Shown: positions 18,695 through 26,543 of the stretch, in pieces
Layout of the letters: the number at the start of each line of letters is the position of its first letter
How positions within the stretch are numbered: the stretch's first letter is position 1
From: Phytoactinopolyspora mesophila
GTDB taxonomy: Bacteria; Actinomycetota; Actinomycetes; Jiangellales; Jiangellaceae
NCBI RefSeq assembly: GCF_010122465.1
Contig: NZ_WLZY01000003.1
Coordinates: 372,001-436,000, forward strand
DNA length: 64,000 bases
Direction of reading: 5' to 3'
The notes under the pieces: generated by a model
Databases searched by the model: none
Told to the model about the DNA's origin: nothing
What the model saw: the letters and a program-made list of their open reading frames with translations, nothing else
Program-made: the position numbers and the translations under genes

Positions 18695-19675
18695 TCAGCG
18701 CTGGTGAAGCCACTGGGCGGCTTCGACAGCCCAGTACGTCAAGATGATGTCCGCGCCGGCCCGCCGGATGGACGTCAGCGATTCGAGGACGGCGCGGTCC
18801 CGTTCGATCCAGCCGTTGGCCGCCGCTGCTTCGATCATCGCGAACTCACCGGACACCTGATAGGCGGCGACCGGCACATCGGCGATCTCCCGGGCCTTGG
18901 CCACCACGTCCAGATAAGACATCGCCGGCTTGACGATCACCATGTCGGCGCCTTCGTCGACGTCGAGGCGGACCTCTCGCATGGCCTCGATGATGTTCGC
19001 CGGGTCTTGCTGGTAGGTGCGGCGATCACCGATCAGCGACGATTCGACCGCATCCCGGAACGGGCCGTAGAACGCCGACGCGTATTTCGCGGCGTAGGCA
19101 ATGATCGCGACATCGGTGTAGCCCGCGCTGTCGAGCGCTGCACGCACCGCCCCCACCTGGCCGTCCATCATGCCGCTGGGGCCGACGACGTCAACGCCGG
19201 CTTCGGCCTGCGCCAGGGCCATCTGCTCGTAGGCGCGCAGCGTGGCGTCATTATCGACCACGCCGTCCGGCGTCAGCAGCCCGCAATGACCGTGGTCGGT
19301 GAACTCGTCGAGGCAGAGGTCAGCCATCACGACGGTGGCGTCTCCGACCTCACTCACCACCTCGTGGATGGTCGCGTTCAGCGCCCCATGGGGGTCGTGT
19401 GCGCCACTTCCCTGTGCGTCCTTGTGCTCCGGTATGGCGAACAGCATCAGGCCGCCGACGCCGGCCTCGACAGCCTCGACGGCGGCCTTGCGGACGGTCT
19501 CGGCGGTGTGCTGGACCACGCCGGGCATCGAGGGCACCGGCCGTGGCTCGGCAGCGCCTTCGCGAATGAACATGGGCAACACCAGATGCCGCGGCTCGAT
19601 GGACGTCTCGCCCACCAGCCGGCGCATGGCAGGCGTCCGGCGCAGTCGCCTCGGGCGCTCGTTCGGATACGGCAT
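18695..19675 (-). CDS. hemB: Porphobilinogen synthase (5-aminolevulinate dehydratase) HemB
   Basis: A 326-residue TIM-barrel enzyme condensing two 5-aminolevulinate molecules to porphobilinogen. The Schiff-base lysine is in VIVKPAMSYLDVV and the second active-site lysine in AYAAKYASAFYGPFRDA. The metal-site segment VMADLCLDEFTDHGHCG has two Cys and an Asp; the reduced cysteine pattern suggests partial or Mg-type use, not tested here. The ATG at 19675 was chosen over one at 19690 because GGGAGA lies seven bases upstream of it. It follows hemD by 72 bases on the same strand. Confidence 0.94.
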   Translation of the reverse strand: MPYPNERPRRLRRTPAMRRLVGETSIEPRHLVLPMFIREGAAEPRPVPSMPGVVQHTAETVRKAAVEAVEAGVGGLMLFAIPEHKDAQGSGAHDPHGALNATIHEVVSEVGDATVVMADLCLDEFTDHGHCGLLTPDGVVDNDATLRAYEQMALAQAEAGVDVVGPSGMMDGQVGAVRAALDSAGYTDVAIIAYAAKYASAFYGPFRDAVESSLIGDRRTYQQDPANIIEAMREVRLDVDEGADMVIVKPAMSYLDVVAKAREIADVPVAAYQVSGEFAMIEAAAANGWIERDRAVLESLTSIRRAGADIILTYWAVEAAQWLHQR

Positions 19676-19747
19676 GGTGCTCTCCCTCATGTTGCGTCCT
19701 GCACGGTGTGGCCCGGGGCCCTCAGGGTGCAGGACGCAACCGACAGG

Positions 19748-21358
19748 TTACTGCGCGCTCTTCCTCCGTGACATCGCGCGCCGGCGCTGCGAAGGCCGCA
19801 GCAGCGGCTCGCCTGCCTCCAGCAACGACATCCGGCGGGAAGCACCGAACTCGGCCAGGGCCGATGCGAGCAACTCCGCCGACGGTTCCGGCGCCATGAC
19901 GTCTACCCGCAGCCCGTGCTCCTCCGCGGTCTTGGCAGTGGCCGGCCCGATACAGGCGATCACCGTATTGGCGTGTGGCTTGCCCGCGATGCCGACCAGG
20001 TTCCGGACCGTGGACGAGGACGTGAACAGCACGGCGTCGAATTTGCCGGTCTTGATCGCCTCGCGGGTCTTGGCCGGCGGCGGAGCCGCGCGCACCGTGC
20101 GGTACGCCGTGACGTCATCGACCTCCCAGCCCATGTCCATCAGCCCAGCGGCCAGTGTCTCGGTCGCGATGTCCGCCCTCGGCAGGAAGACGCGGTTGAT
20201 GGGATCGAGGACCTCGTCATACGGGGGCCAGTCAGCCAGCAGCCCCAGCGCCGACTGCTCTCCGGAGGGCACAAGATCAGGCTCGATGCCCCATTCGCGC
20301 AGCGCCTCGGCGGTCTTCTCACCAACGGCCGCCACCTTCAGCCCGGAAAGGGCACGCGCGTCGAGCCCGTAGCCGACCAGCTTCTCCTTCACCGCACGCA
20401 GCGCGTTGTATGACGTGAAGGCAATCCACTCGTAGCGTCCTTCGACCATTCCGCGGACGGCTTTGTCGATCTGCTGCGGGTTGCGTGGCGGCTCGACGGA
20501 GATGGTGGGGACCTCTTCAGGCACCGCACCGGAGCGACGCAACGCCGTGGACAACGATGCGGCCTGTTCCTTGGTTCGCGGCACCAGGACGCGCCAGCCG
20601 AACAGGGGCTTGGTCTCGAACCAGGACAATGAATCCCGGTTACCGACCGCATCGCCGACGATCAGCACGTACGGACCCTCGAGTTTCGCAGCCTTGACCG
20701 CCGCGGCGACGTGATCCAGCGTGGACACGACCGTCTGCTGTTCTACCGTGCTGCCCGCTGTCACAACTGCAACCGGAGTGCTGGGAACGCGGTCGGATTC
20801 GATGATGCTCTGTGCCAAGTCCGCCAGCTGTTCGTTGACACCGGTGAAGACCAGCGTGTCCGCCGTGCAGGACTGCAGGTCGATCTTTCCACCGATGTCA
20901 AAGATCTGAGTGGTTCGGCGCCGGCCGGCCACCAGCGGCACGCCGGCGTGCACCGGGATGGCTGTGCCGGTGGCTACACCCGCCACGACCTCGAACGGTA
21001 TTCCGGCCTTCACGCAGGCCAGCGCCTCGTCGGCGCCGGTGGCGTGGCTGAACGGATCGCCCTCGACCAGCCGGACAACCCGTCGGCCGGTCTTGGCGGC
21101 CTGGACAACGCGACGGCCACGCGCCGCGGCGGTCAACGCCACACCTGCGTCGTCGACGCTGAGATCCACGACCTCGACGAGATCCGGTGCGTGCTCGAGC
21201 ATTCGATGATGGACGGTCTCGTCGAGAACGACGACATCGGCCTCCCGGAGCGCTTCCACAGCCCGGAGGGTAAGCAGCCCCGGATCACCGGGGCCGGCGC
21301 CGACAAATGCGACGCCACCTTGATCAGTGCGCACGTGCGCGTTGAGCGGAGTGGTCAC
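19748..21358 (-). CDS. hemD: Fused uroporphyrinogen-III C-methyltransferase / uroporphyrinogen-III synthase
   Basis: A 536-residue fusion. Residues about 14-250 are a SUMT/CobA-like tetrapyrrole methylase with GAGPGDPGLLTLRA at the SAM site; residues about 265-510 are HemD, which cyclises hydroxymethylbilane with D-ring inversion (motifs LVPRTKEQAASL and VLFTSSSTVRNLVG). The usual second SUMT block (KGGDPxxFGRG) is altered to VEGDPFSHATG, losing the lysine and arginine, so methylase activity is less certain than the synthase. From memory this fused form is usual in Streptomyces and relatives. The ATG overlaps the hemC stop by four bases. Confidence 0.9.
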   Translation of the reverse strand: MTTPLNAHVRTDQGGVAFVGAGPGDPGLLTLRAVEALREADVVVLDETVHHRMLEHAPDLVEVVDLSVDDAGVALTAAARGRRVVQAAKTGRRVVRLVEGDPFSHATGADEALACVKAGIPFEVVAGVATGTAIPVHAGVPLVAGRRRTTQIFDIGGKIDLQSCTADTLVFTGVNEQLADLAQSIIESDRVPSTPVAVVTAGSTVEQQTVVSTLDHVAAAVKAAKLEGPYVLIVGDAVGNRDSLSWFETKPLFGWRVLVPRTKEQAASLSTALRRSGAVPEEVPTISVEPPRNPQQIDKAVRGMVEGRYEWIAFTSYNALRAVKEKLVGYGLDARALSGLKVAAVGEKTAEALREWGIEPDLVPSGEQSALGLLADWPPYDEVLDPINRVFLPRADIATETLAAGLMDMGWEVDDVTAYRTVRAAPPPAKTREAIKTGKFDAVLFTSSSTVRNLVGIAGKPHANTVIACIGPATAKTAEEHGLRVDVMAPEPSAELLASALAEFGASRRMSLLEAGEPLLRPSQRRRAMSRRKSAQ

Positions 21359-22380
21359 GAGACGTTCTCCTTCTTCGGTGCCGGCATCTCGGCACCGACG
21401 ACTGTCCCGGCCCCGTCGTCGAGCATCTCTTGAGCTAGCGCTCTTCCGAGCTGCTCAGCTTCGCCGACAGGTCCGGTGACGGACTTGCGGATAGTCACGG
21501 CGCCGTCGTCACTGACCACGGCGCCTCTTATATACAGCTCCATGAACACAGCCGAACCAGCCGTCTCGCTCGTTGCTCGACTGGCTTCGGGTGTTCCCGA
21601 GAGCTCTTCATCCTGAGTGTCTTCACCTTCTGCCGTAACAGCGTACGCACCCACGGGTGCGCTGCAACCGGCTTCGAGACGGGCCAGGACCACCCGCTCG
21701 GCAGTGACAGCAAGCCGCGTCATGGGATCATCCAGGACAGCGATCTTGTCGATCAGCTCAGTATCGGTGGAACGGCATTCCACCGCGAGCGCTCCCTGCC
21801 CGGGGGCTGGCAGCACCTGAATCGGGTCGAGCACCTCGGTGACGGCATCGAGCAGCCCTAGGCGGGACAGCCCCGCGTGGGCCAGAACCACACCATCGAG
21901 AATGCCATCGGCCACCTTGGACAACCGGGTGTCGACGTTGCCACGTACCGGAACGACTTCCAAGTCCAGGCCAAGCGCCCTGAGCTGCGCCGCCCGACGA
22001 GGTGAGCCGGTGCCGATCTTGGACCCAGGCGGCAGTTCACCCAGCGTCAAGTGGTCCCGGGCGCACAGCACGTCACGTGGATCAGCCCGTGGTGGCACGG
22101 CCGCGAGTGTAAGCCCTTCAGCCGCGCCGGTTGGCAGGTCTTTCAGCGAGTGCACAGCAAAGTCGACCTCACCCGCCAGCAATGCTTCCCGCAAGGCGCT
22201 GACGAACACGCCGGTACCACCGATGGTGGCCAAAGGTTCGTCCGACGTATCGCCAAACGTGGTGATCTCGACCAGATCCACCTCGAGCCCGCTCGCCGCG
22301 GTCAGCGCCTCCGCCACGCTGCGCGACTGAGCGAGAGCGAGCCGGCTCCCTCGAGTACCAAGGCGAAGTGCCGGGCTCAT
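21355..22380 (-). CDS. hemC: Hydroxymethylbilane synthase HemC
   Basis: A 341-residue porphobilinogen deaminase that builds the linear tetrapyrrole on a dipyrromethane cofactor. N-terminal RLGTRGSRLALAQ, catalytic Asp in AVHSLKDLPT, Arg cluster GTGSPRRAAQLRAL, and the cofactor-anchoring cysteine in LEAGCSAPVGAY (Cys239) are all present. After that, an acidic Ser/Thr/Glu-rich stretch at about residues 251-278 is an insertion longer than in many homologues. The start ATG overlaps the hemA stop (ATGA). Confidence 0.95.
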   Translation of the reverse strand: MSPALRLGTRGSRLALAQSRSVAEALTAASGLEVDLVEITTFGDTSDEPLATIGGTGVFVSALREALLAGEVDFAVHSLKDLPTGAAEGLTLAAVPPRADPRDVLCARDHLTLGELPPGSKIGTGSPRRAAQLRALGLDLEVVPVRGNVDTRLSKVADGILDGVVLAHAGLSRLGLLDAVTEVLDPIQVLPAPGQGALAVECRSTDTELIDKIAVLDDPMTRLAVTAERVVLARLEAGCSAPVGAYAVTAEGEDTQDEELSGTPEASRATSETAGSAVFMELYIRGAVVSDDGAVTIRKSVTGPVGEAEQLGRALAQEMLDDGAGTVVGAEMPAPKKENVS

Positions 22381-23750
22381 GCCCGCTCACCCCACTCCAG
22401 GTCGATGGTGACGTCAGGTTTCGCGACAGCATCGATCGACCGATGGTCGAGTGAGAACAGTTCGCGCAGCGCGTCCTCATAAGAAGCGCCGTCGGGCTGC
22501 GAGGCGAGTTCCTTGACCCGCACGGTCGGCGAATGCAGAAGTTTGTCGACGACGCGGCGTACCGTGGCCGCGACTTCCGCGCGGGTACGCTCGTCGAGCC
22601 CCGGCAGGCGCCCTTCCATCCGGCCCAGTTCGGCCTCGACAACGTCAGCGGCCATCGTGCGCAGGGCGATGACAGTCGGCGCCACCCGGTCGACACGCCT
22701 AGCCGCAGAGAAGGCCGAGACCTCGTCGACGACGATAGACCGCACCGCATCGACATCGACGGTGACCGCTCCGCCGTCGGCATCGTTCGCATCCGCGAGT
22801 GTGGCCAGATCCGTGAGCACCACGCCTGGCAACTGCGCGACAGTTGAATCGACGTCGTGCGGCATCGCCAGGTCCAGAATGCCCAGGGGCCGGCCGGCCC
22901 GCCGCTGAATGACTGTCTCGATCATGTCGTGGGCGATGACGATCCCGGCTGCCCCCGTGCACGAGACCAGGAGGTCGGCGTCATGTAGCAGGTCTGGGAT
23001 GGCGCTGATGGGCGCGGCGGTTCCACCGATCGAATCGGCCAGCCGCTGGGCGTGATCCAGCGTGCGGTTGACCACCACGACGTCGGCACCGGTCTCGGCG
23101 AGCGTGGTCGCGGCCAGCGCGGACATGGACCCGGCGCCGACGACCACTACCCGGAAATCAGCAACGAGCTCGCGCCACGAGGTACCGTCCATCCGGCCGA
23201 CGGACCAGCCGTCCGGCGCCACCGACGGCGCCAACGTGGCGAGCCCTACCGTGACCAGTGACCGGCCGGCGTCGTCGATGTTCGTCTCTGCGTGCGCCCG
23301 CTTGCCGACCCGCAGCGCGGATTGGAACAGTTCGCTGAGCACCCGCCCGGTGGTGCCTGATGTCTGGGCGAACCGGAACGCCTCGCGCACCTGGCCGAGA
23401 ATCTGCGTCTCGCCCACCACCATCGAATCCAGCCCGCTGGCGACATGGAACAGGTGAGAGACCGCGCGCTCCGCATAGTGCACGTAGAGGTAGGGAGTCA
23501 GGAGTTCCAGCGGCACGCCAGTGTGAACCGAAAGGATCCGGCCGGCTTCCTCGACACCGCCGTGGAAGGTCGCGACATCGGCGTACAGCTCCAGGCGATT
23601 GCACGTCGAGATGACAACGGCCTCGGACAGATGCTCGGCGGAGTGCACTTCCTCGAGGACCTTGACCACCGAGTCGCGGCTCAGGGCCACGTCCTCGAGA
23701 GCCTCGACCGTAGCGCTGCGGTGCGAAAGTCCCACCACGAGCACGCTCAT
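22377..23750 (-). CDS. hemA: Glutamyl-tRNA reductase HemA
   Basis: A 457-residue NADPH-dependent reductase of glutamyl-tRNA(Glu) to glutamate-1-semialdehyde, the first committed step of C5 heme synthesis. The catalytic cysteine is in VISTCNRLELY (Cys50), the substrate-binding block is SGLDSMVVGETQILGQVREA, and the nucleotide-binding loop VVVGAGSMSALAA is in the middle domain; a helical dimerisation domain follows. The protein has a short linker insertion (WSVGRMDGTSWRELV) typical of Streptomyces forms. It sits directly behind rex with a four-base overlap, so it is co-regulated with redox state. Confidence 0.95.
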   Translation of the reverse strand: MSVLVVGLSHRSATVEALEDVALSRDSVVKVLEEVHSAEHLSEAVVISTCNRLELYADVATFHGGVEEAGRILSVHTGVPLELLTPYLYVHYAERAVSHLFHVASGLDSMVVGETQILGQVREAFRFAQTSGTTGRVLSELFQSALRVGKRAHAETNIDDAGRSLVTVGLATLAPSVAPDGWSVGRMDGTSWRELVADFRVVVVGAGSMSALAATTLAETGADVVVVNRTLDHAQRLADSIGGTAAPISAIPDLLHDADLLVSCTGAAGIVIAHDMIETVIQRRAGRPLGILDLAMPHDVDSTVAQLPGVVLTDLATLADANDADGGAVTVDVDAVRSIVVDEVSAFSAARRVDRVAPTVIALRTMAADVVEAELGRMEGRLPGLDERTRAEVAATVRRVVDKLLHSPTVRVKELASQPDGASYEDALRELFSLDHRSIDAVAKPDVTIDLEWGERA

Positions 23751-24478
23751 CCGCGCACCGCCTTCGCCAGTTCGACGGCTTGTTCGGCTGTCAGAGCCAA
23801 CGCCGAGCCGTTCTTCCGTTGTTCGTGATACGCCAGAATCTGCAGCTCAGTGGAGAGATCCACCTTACGCAGGTCAACACCCGGCGGCACCTGGACGACC
23901 GCGGGCGCAAAGTTCAGGATGCTGGTGATGCCAGCCGCCACCAAGCGCTCACACACCGCCTGTGCCGCGCGGGCGGGCGTCGCGATGACGCCGATGGCGA
24001 TGTTGAGCTCCGACACGACCTTCTCGAGTTCGTCGGAATGACGCACCTTGAGACCAGCCACCTCTTCCCCGGCACGGTTCGGATCAGCGTCGATCAACGC
24101 CGCGATCCGGAACCCGCGTGAGGCGAATCCGCCGTAGTTGGCCAGCGCATGCCCGAGGTTTCCGATCCCGATGATGACCACGGCCCAGTCCTGCGTCAGC
24201 CCGATCTCGCGGGAGATCTGATGCCGGAGGAAGTCGACCTCGTAGCCGACACCGCGGGTACCGTAAGAACCGAGGTAAGAGAGGTCTTTTCGCAACTTCG
24301 CGGAATTGACCCCCGCGGTCTCGGCCAGCTCCTCCGAGGACACGGTAGCCACGCCGCGTTCGGCGAGCGTCGTCAACGCGCGCAGGTAGAGAGGCAGCCG
24401 CGCCACCGTTGCCTCGGGAACGCCACGAGGAACCGATGATTGCGCAGCTTGCGTGAGCGAGCGGCTGTGTCGGGTCAC
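23747..24478 (-). CDS. rex: Redox-sensing transcriptional repressor Rex
   Basis: A 243-residue NADH/NAD+-ratio sensor. The N-terminal winged helix includes TVSSEELAETAGVNSAKLRK and DLSYLGSYGTRGVGY; the Rossmann domain has GIGNLGHALANYGGF with the glycine motif at about 104-109, and a C-terminal domain-swap helix. Rex releases DNA when NADH is high and so couples respiration state to gene expression. The GTG at 24478 was chosen because GGGGAG lies four bases upstream; upstream in-frame sequence runs through the promoter. It leads rex-hemA-hemC-hemD, the order known in Streptomyces coelicolor. Confidence 0.95.
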   Translation of the reverse strand: MTRHSRSLTQAAQSSVPRGVPEATVARLPLYLRALTTLAERGVATVSSEELAETAGVNSAKLRKDLSYLGSYGTRGVGYEVDFLRHQISREIGLTQDWAVVIIGIGNLGHALANYGGFASRGFRIAALIDADPNRAGEEVAGLKVRHSDELEKVVSELNIAIGVIATPARAAQAVCERLVAAGITSILNFAPAVVQVPPGVDLRKVDLSTELQILAYHEQRKNGSALALTAEQAVELAKAVRG

Positions 24479-24573
24479 AATACTCCCCGGTCGGCCGGAG
24501 CCGGATACGACAAGGTGGGGGTGGTGTCGTCCCCGAATCCGGTGGAACGTACTATGACCTAACCCTAGGCCAC

Positions 24574-24591
24574 TTGTGAAGCGACGCACAA
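24574..24591 (-). promoter_or_regulatory. Rex operator (ROP) and promoter of rex-hemACD
   Basis: TTGTGA, six bases, GCACAA: one mismatch from the Rex consensus TTGTGA-N6-TCACAA. On the transcribed strand the site supplies TTGTGC as a possible -35, with TAGGGT 18 bases further on as a possible -10, so bound Rex would block the promoter. It lies 96 bases upstream of the rex GTG. Confidence 0.8.
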
Positions 24592-24726
24592 AGTTGCGAT
24601 CTTGGCGAACGTCGACTATGAGCCGTTCCCCGCGACGAAGCCCCCGGGCGGCACCATCGTCGTGAGCGACAAAACGAACTGCGGCGCCGGCCTGCGCCTT
24701 CCCACCGACGCAGCCGCGGCGCGCGC

Positions 24727-24975
24727 CTAACTCAGAGCCTTGCGCAGCCGGTTCTCGTCAACCCACCAGTAGTCGTGCTGCTCACCATCAACGAAGATCA
24801 CCGGTATCTGGTCGCTGTACCGCCCTTCGAGTTCGGCGTCACCGACAATGCTGCGCTCTTCCCATCCAACGCCCAAGTCCGCGCACACTCGCTCGATGAT
24901 GATGCGAGCATCGTCACACAGGTGACACCCCGGCCGGCCCAGCATCAGGACCCGGGGACTCTCGTTGCCAACCAT
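24727..24975 (-). CDS. Glutaredoxin-like (DUF836) thiol protein
   Basis: An 82-residue thioredoxin-fold protein with a redox pair in RPGCHLCDDA (Cys17, Cys20) and the cis-proline in DQIPVIFVDGEQHDYWWVDE. It matches the small actinobacterial glutaredoxin-like family next to rex and hemA. Its physiological partner is unknown. The ATG at 24975 avoids overlap with the divergent HAD gene; an alternative ATG at 25002, with GAAGG upstream, would add nine residues and overlap it by two bases. The 100 bases between this gene's stop and the Rex operator hold only short open frames. Confidence 0.85.
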   Translation of the reverse strand: MVGNESPRVLMLGRPGCHLCDDARIIIERVCADLGVGWEERSIVGDAELEGRYSDQIPVIFVDGEQHDYWWVDENRLRKALS

Positions 24976-25000
24976 TGGACTCACACTACTCTTGATACCC

Positions 25001-25846
25001 ATGCGCCTTCGCCGGGATCAGTACCGAAGTGTCGGCCGTGCGGCGGCCGAGACCGCGGAGGCGATAGCCGGCATCGAGCTACCGTCCGACTCCCGCGCGG
25101 CGGCGTTCTTCGACCTGGACAACACCCTGCTCCACGGTGCGTCGCTCTTCTATCTGGCGCGTGGCTTGCATGAGCGCGACTTCTTCCGGACGAGCGACAT
25201 TCTCCGCTTCGGGTACCAGCAAATCCGTTTCGCCGCCGGCGCCGAACATGCCGTGCATATGAGCGAAGCCCGGAACACCGCGTTGTCGTTCATCGCCGGG
25301 AGGTCGGTCGCCGAGCTCTCCCGGATCGGCGAGGAGATCTTCGAGGAGCGCATGGCCAGCAAGATCTGGCCAGGCACCCAGGCGATCGCGCACCTGCACA
25401 TGGACCAGGGCCAACGCGTGTGGCTGGTGACCGCGGCGCCCGCCGAGATCGCTGCGATCATCGCCAAGCGCCTGGGCCTGACCGGCGCGTTAGGCACCGT
25501 GGCCGAGCACACCAACGGCGAGTACACCGGCCGGCTCGTCGGCGACCTGCTACATGGCGACGCCAAAGCGGCCGCGGTAGAGGCGCTGGCCGCGCGCGAG
25601 GGTCTCGACCTGAGCCTCTGCTCCGCATACAGCGACTCGGCGAATGACATCCCCATGCTGTCGCTCGTGGGCCACCCGTGTGCGGTCAACCCGGATCGCA
25701 AACTGCGTAAACATGCCAAGCAGCACGGCTGGCGAATCCGCGATTACCGGGGCCGCCGGCGTAACACCACCCTCGGCGTGGCAGCGGGCAGTGGAGCGGT
25801 GGCCGGCACGGCGGCCGGCATACTGATCGCCCGCCACCGCCGCTGA
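25001..25846 (+). CDS. HAD-IB family hydrolase (SerB-like)
   Basis: A 281-residue haloacid dehalogenase phosphatase. The nucleophile motif is FFDLDNTLLHG (Asp38, Asp40), motif II is WLVTAAPAEI, the motif III lysine is in GDAKAAAVEALA, and motif IV is YSDSANDIPML. The cap lies between motifs I and II, as in subfamily IB phosphoserine-phosphatase relatives. A hydrophobic Gly/Ala-rich segment at the end (VAAGSGAVAGTAAGILIA) may anchor it in the membrane. The start at 25001 lies eight bases after a TACTCT hexamer, suggesting a leaderless mRNA. The substrate is not determinable. Confidence 0.88.
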   Translation: MRLRRDQYRSVGRAAAETAEAIAGIELPSDSRAAAFFDLDNTLLHGASLFYLARGLHERDFFRTSDILRFGYQQIRFAAGAEHAVHMSEARNTALSFIAGRSVAELSRIGEEIFEERMASKIWPGTQAIAHLHMDQGQRVWLVTAAPAEIAAIIAKRLGLTGALGTVAEHTNGEYTGRLVGDLLHGDAKAAAVEALAAREGLDLSLCSAYSDSANDIPMLSLVGHPCAVNPDRKLRKHAKQHGWRIRDYRGRRRNTTLGVAAGSGAVAGTAAGILIARHRR

Positions 25847-25855
25847 CCGCTCTCC

Positions 25856-25945
25856 CTAAATGATCATGTTTGGTGGGTTCTCTCGTGCCTCACCATGCCT
25901 GCAGGCATGGTGAGGCACGAGGAGACCTACCGAACGTGTTCGTAC
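25856..25945 (+). repeat. Palindromic dispersed element, copy 2 (perfect inner hairpin)
   Basis: Begins CTAAATGATCATGTTTGGTG ten bases after the HAD stop. Its centre, 25883-25920, is a perfect 38-base palindrome built around CTGCAG. The right arm has drifted (GACCTACCGAACGTGTTCGT instead of AACCCACCAAACATGATCAT) but still pairs partly with the left. It may serve as a terminator for the HAD gene. Confidence 0.8.
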
Positions 25946-26043
25946 GGGGCTCTGATGAGCGCGTGGGTGGGTGGGTTCGTGAATGGATTATTGGACTGGT
26001 TCATGCGGGGCTGACGCGTCGGGCACAGGGGTTGGCAGTTTCT

Positions 26044-26377
26044 GGCACGACGATCTTCACGCCCCGCCCCCCCATACTGCCCCCTGGGTGGGCACCCGTC
26101 GTGGTTCACACGACGATCTTCACGACCACTGCCCCACACCTGGCGGCATGGCCGTGGTGTTGGTGCCACCGGTTGTGAAGATCACCGGGTGACGCCACGC
26201 GGGCGCATCGGCGTTCGCGCGCGGGTCGTGAAGATCGTCGTGTGAACATGGACCGCCCGCCGGGCCAGTACGGGCGTCGTGAAGATCGTCGTGCCAAGAA
26301 ACGCCGCTGGAGGCCGTCAGGAGTCACACGAGCGGGCACACACCGGTCGTGAAGATCGTCGTGTGAACCACGACGGG
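26044..26377. repeat. Cluster of six GTGAAGATCGTCGTG units with crossed inverted repeats
   Basis: Within the 697-base gap 25847-26543 there are two units on the minus strand (26044-26061, 26095-26127) and four on the plus strand (diverged 26172-26190, then 26225-26247, 26275-26295, 26345-26377). Units 26095-26127 and 26345-26377 are perfect 33-base inverted copies; 26044-26061 pairs with 26278-26295, so the arms cross rather than nest. Spacing is 50-70 bases. The gap otherwise holds copy 2 of the palindromic element, no gene I can support, and GC-rich sequence with no recognisable RNA. Confidence 0.8.
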
Positions 26378-26543
26378 CCGCCACCAGCTTCGGGCAGCCG
26401 AGCACGTCCGGCACTCACACCACCCCACGCCCAACAGGGGCCAGGACGCGGACACGTCACTGCACCCCACCGACCCACGGACACACAACGCGGCAATGCG
26501 CGACCACCCACGGAACAGTCAGAAACGCCCCATTTAGGAGGGC

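Noticed and set aside
24600-24726. Short open frame ending AAAARA before the glutaredoxin stop
   Set aside because: About 40 residues with only a TTG start, no ribosome binding site and no family; kept as possible remnant only.
26044-26377. Regularly spaced repeats suggest a CRISPR array
   Set aside because: Units are in both orientations, spacing is uneven (50-70 bases), spacers themselves contain repeat fragments, and no cas gene is in the window.
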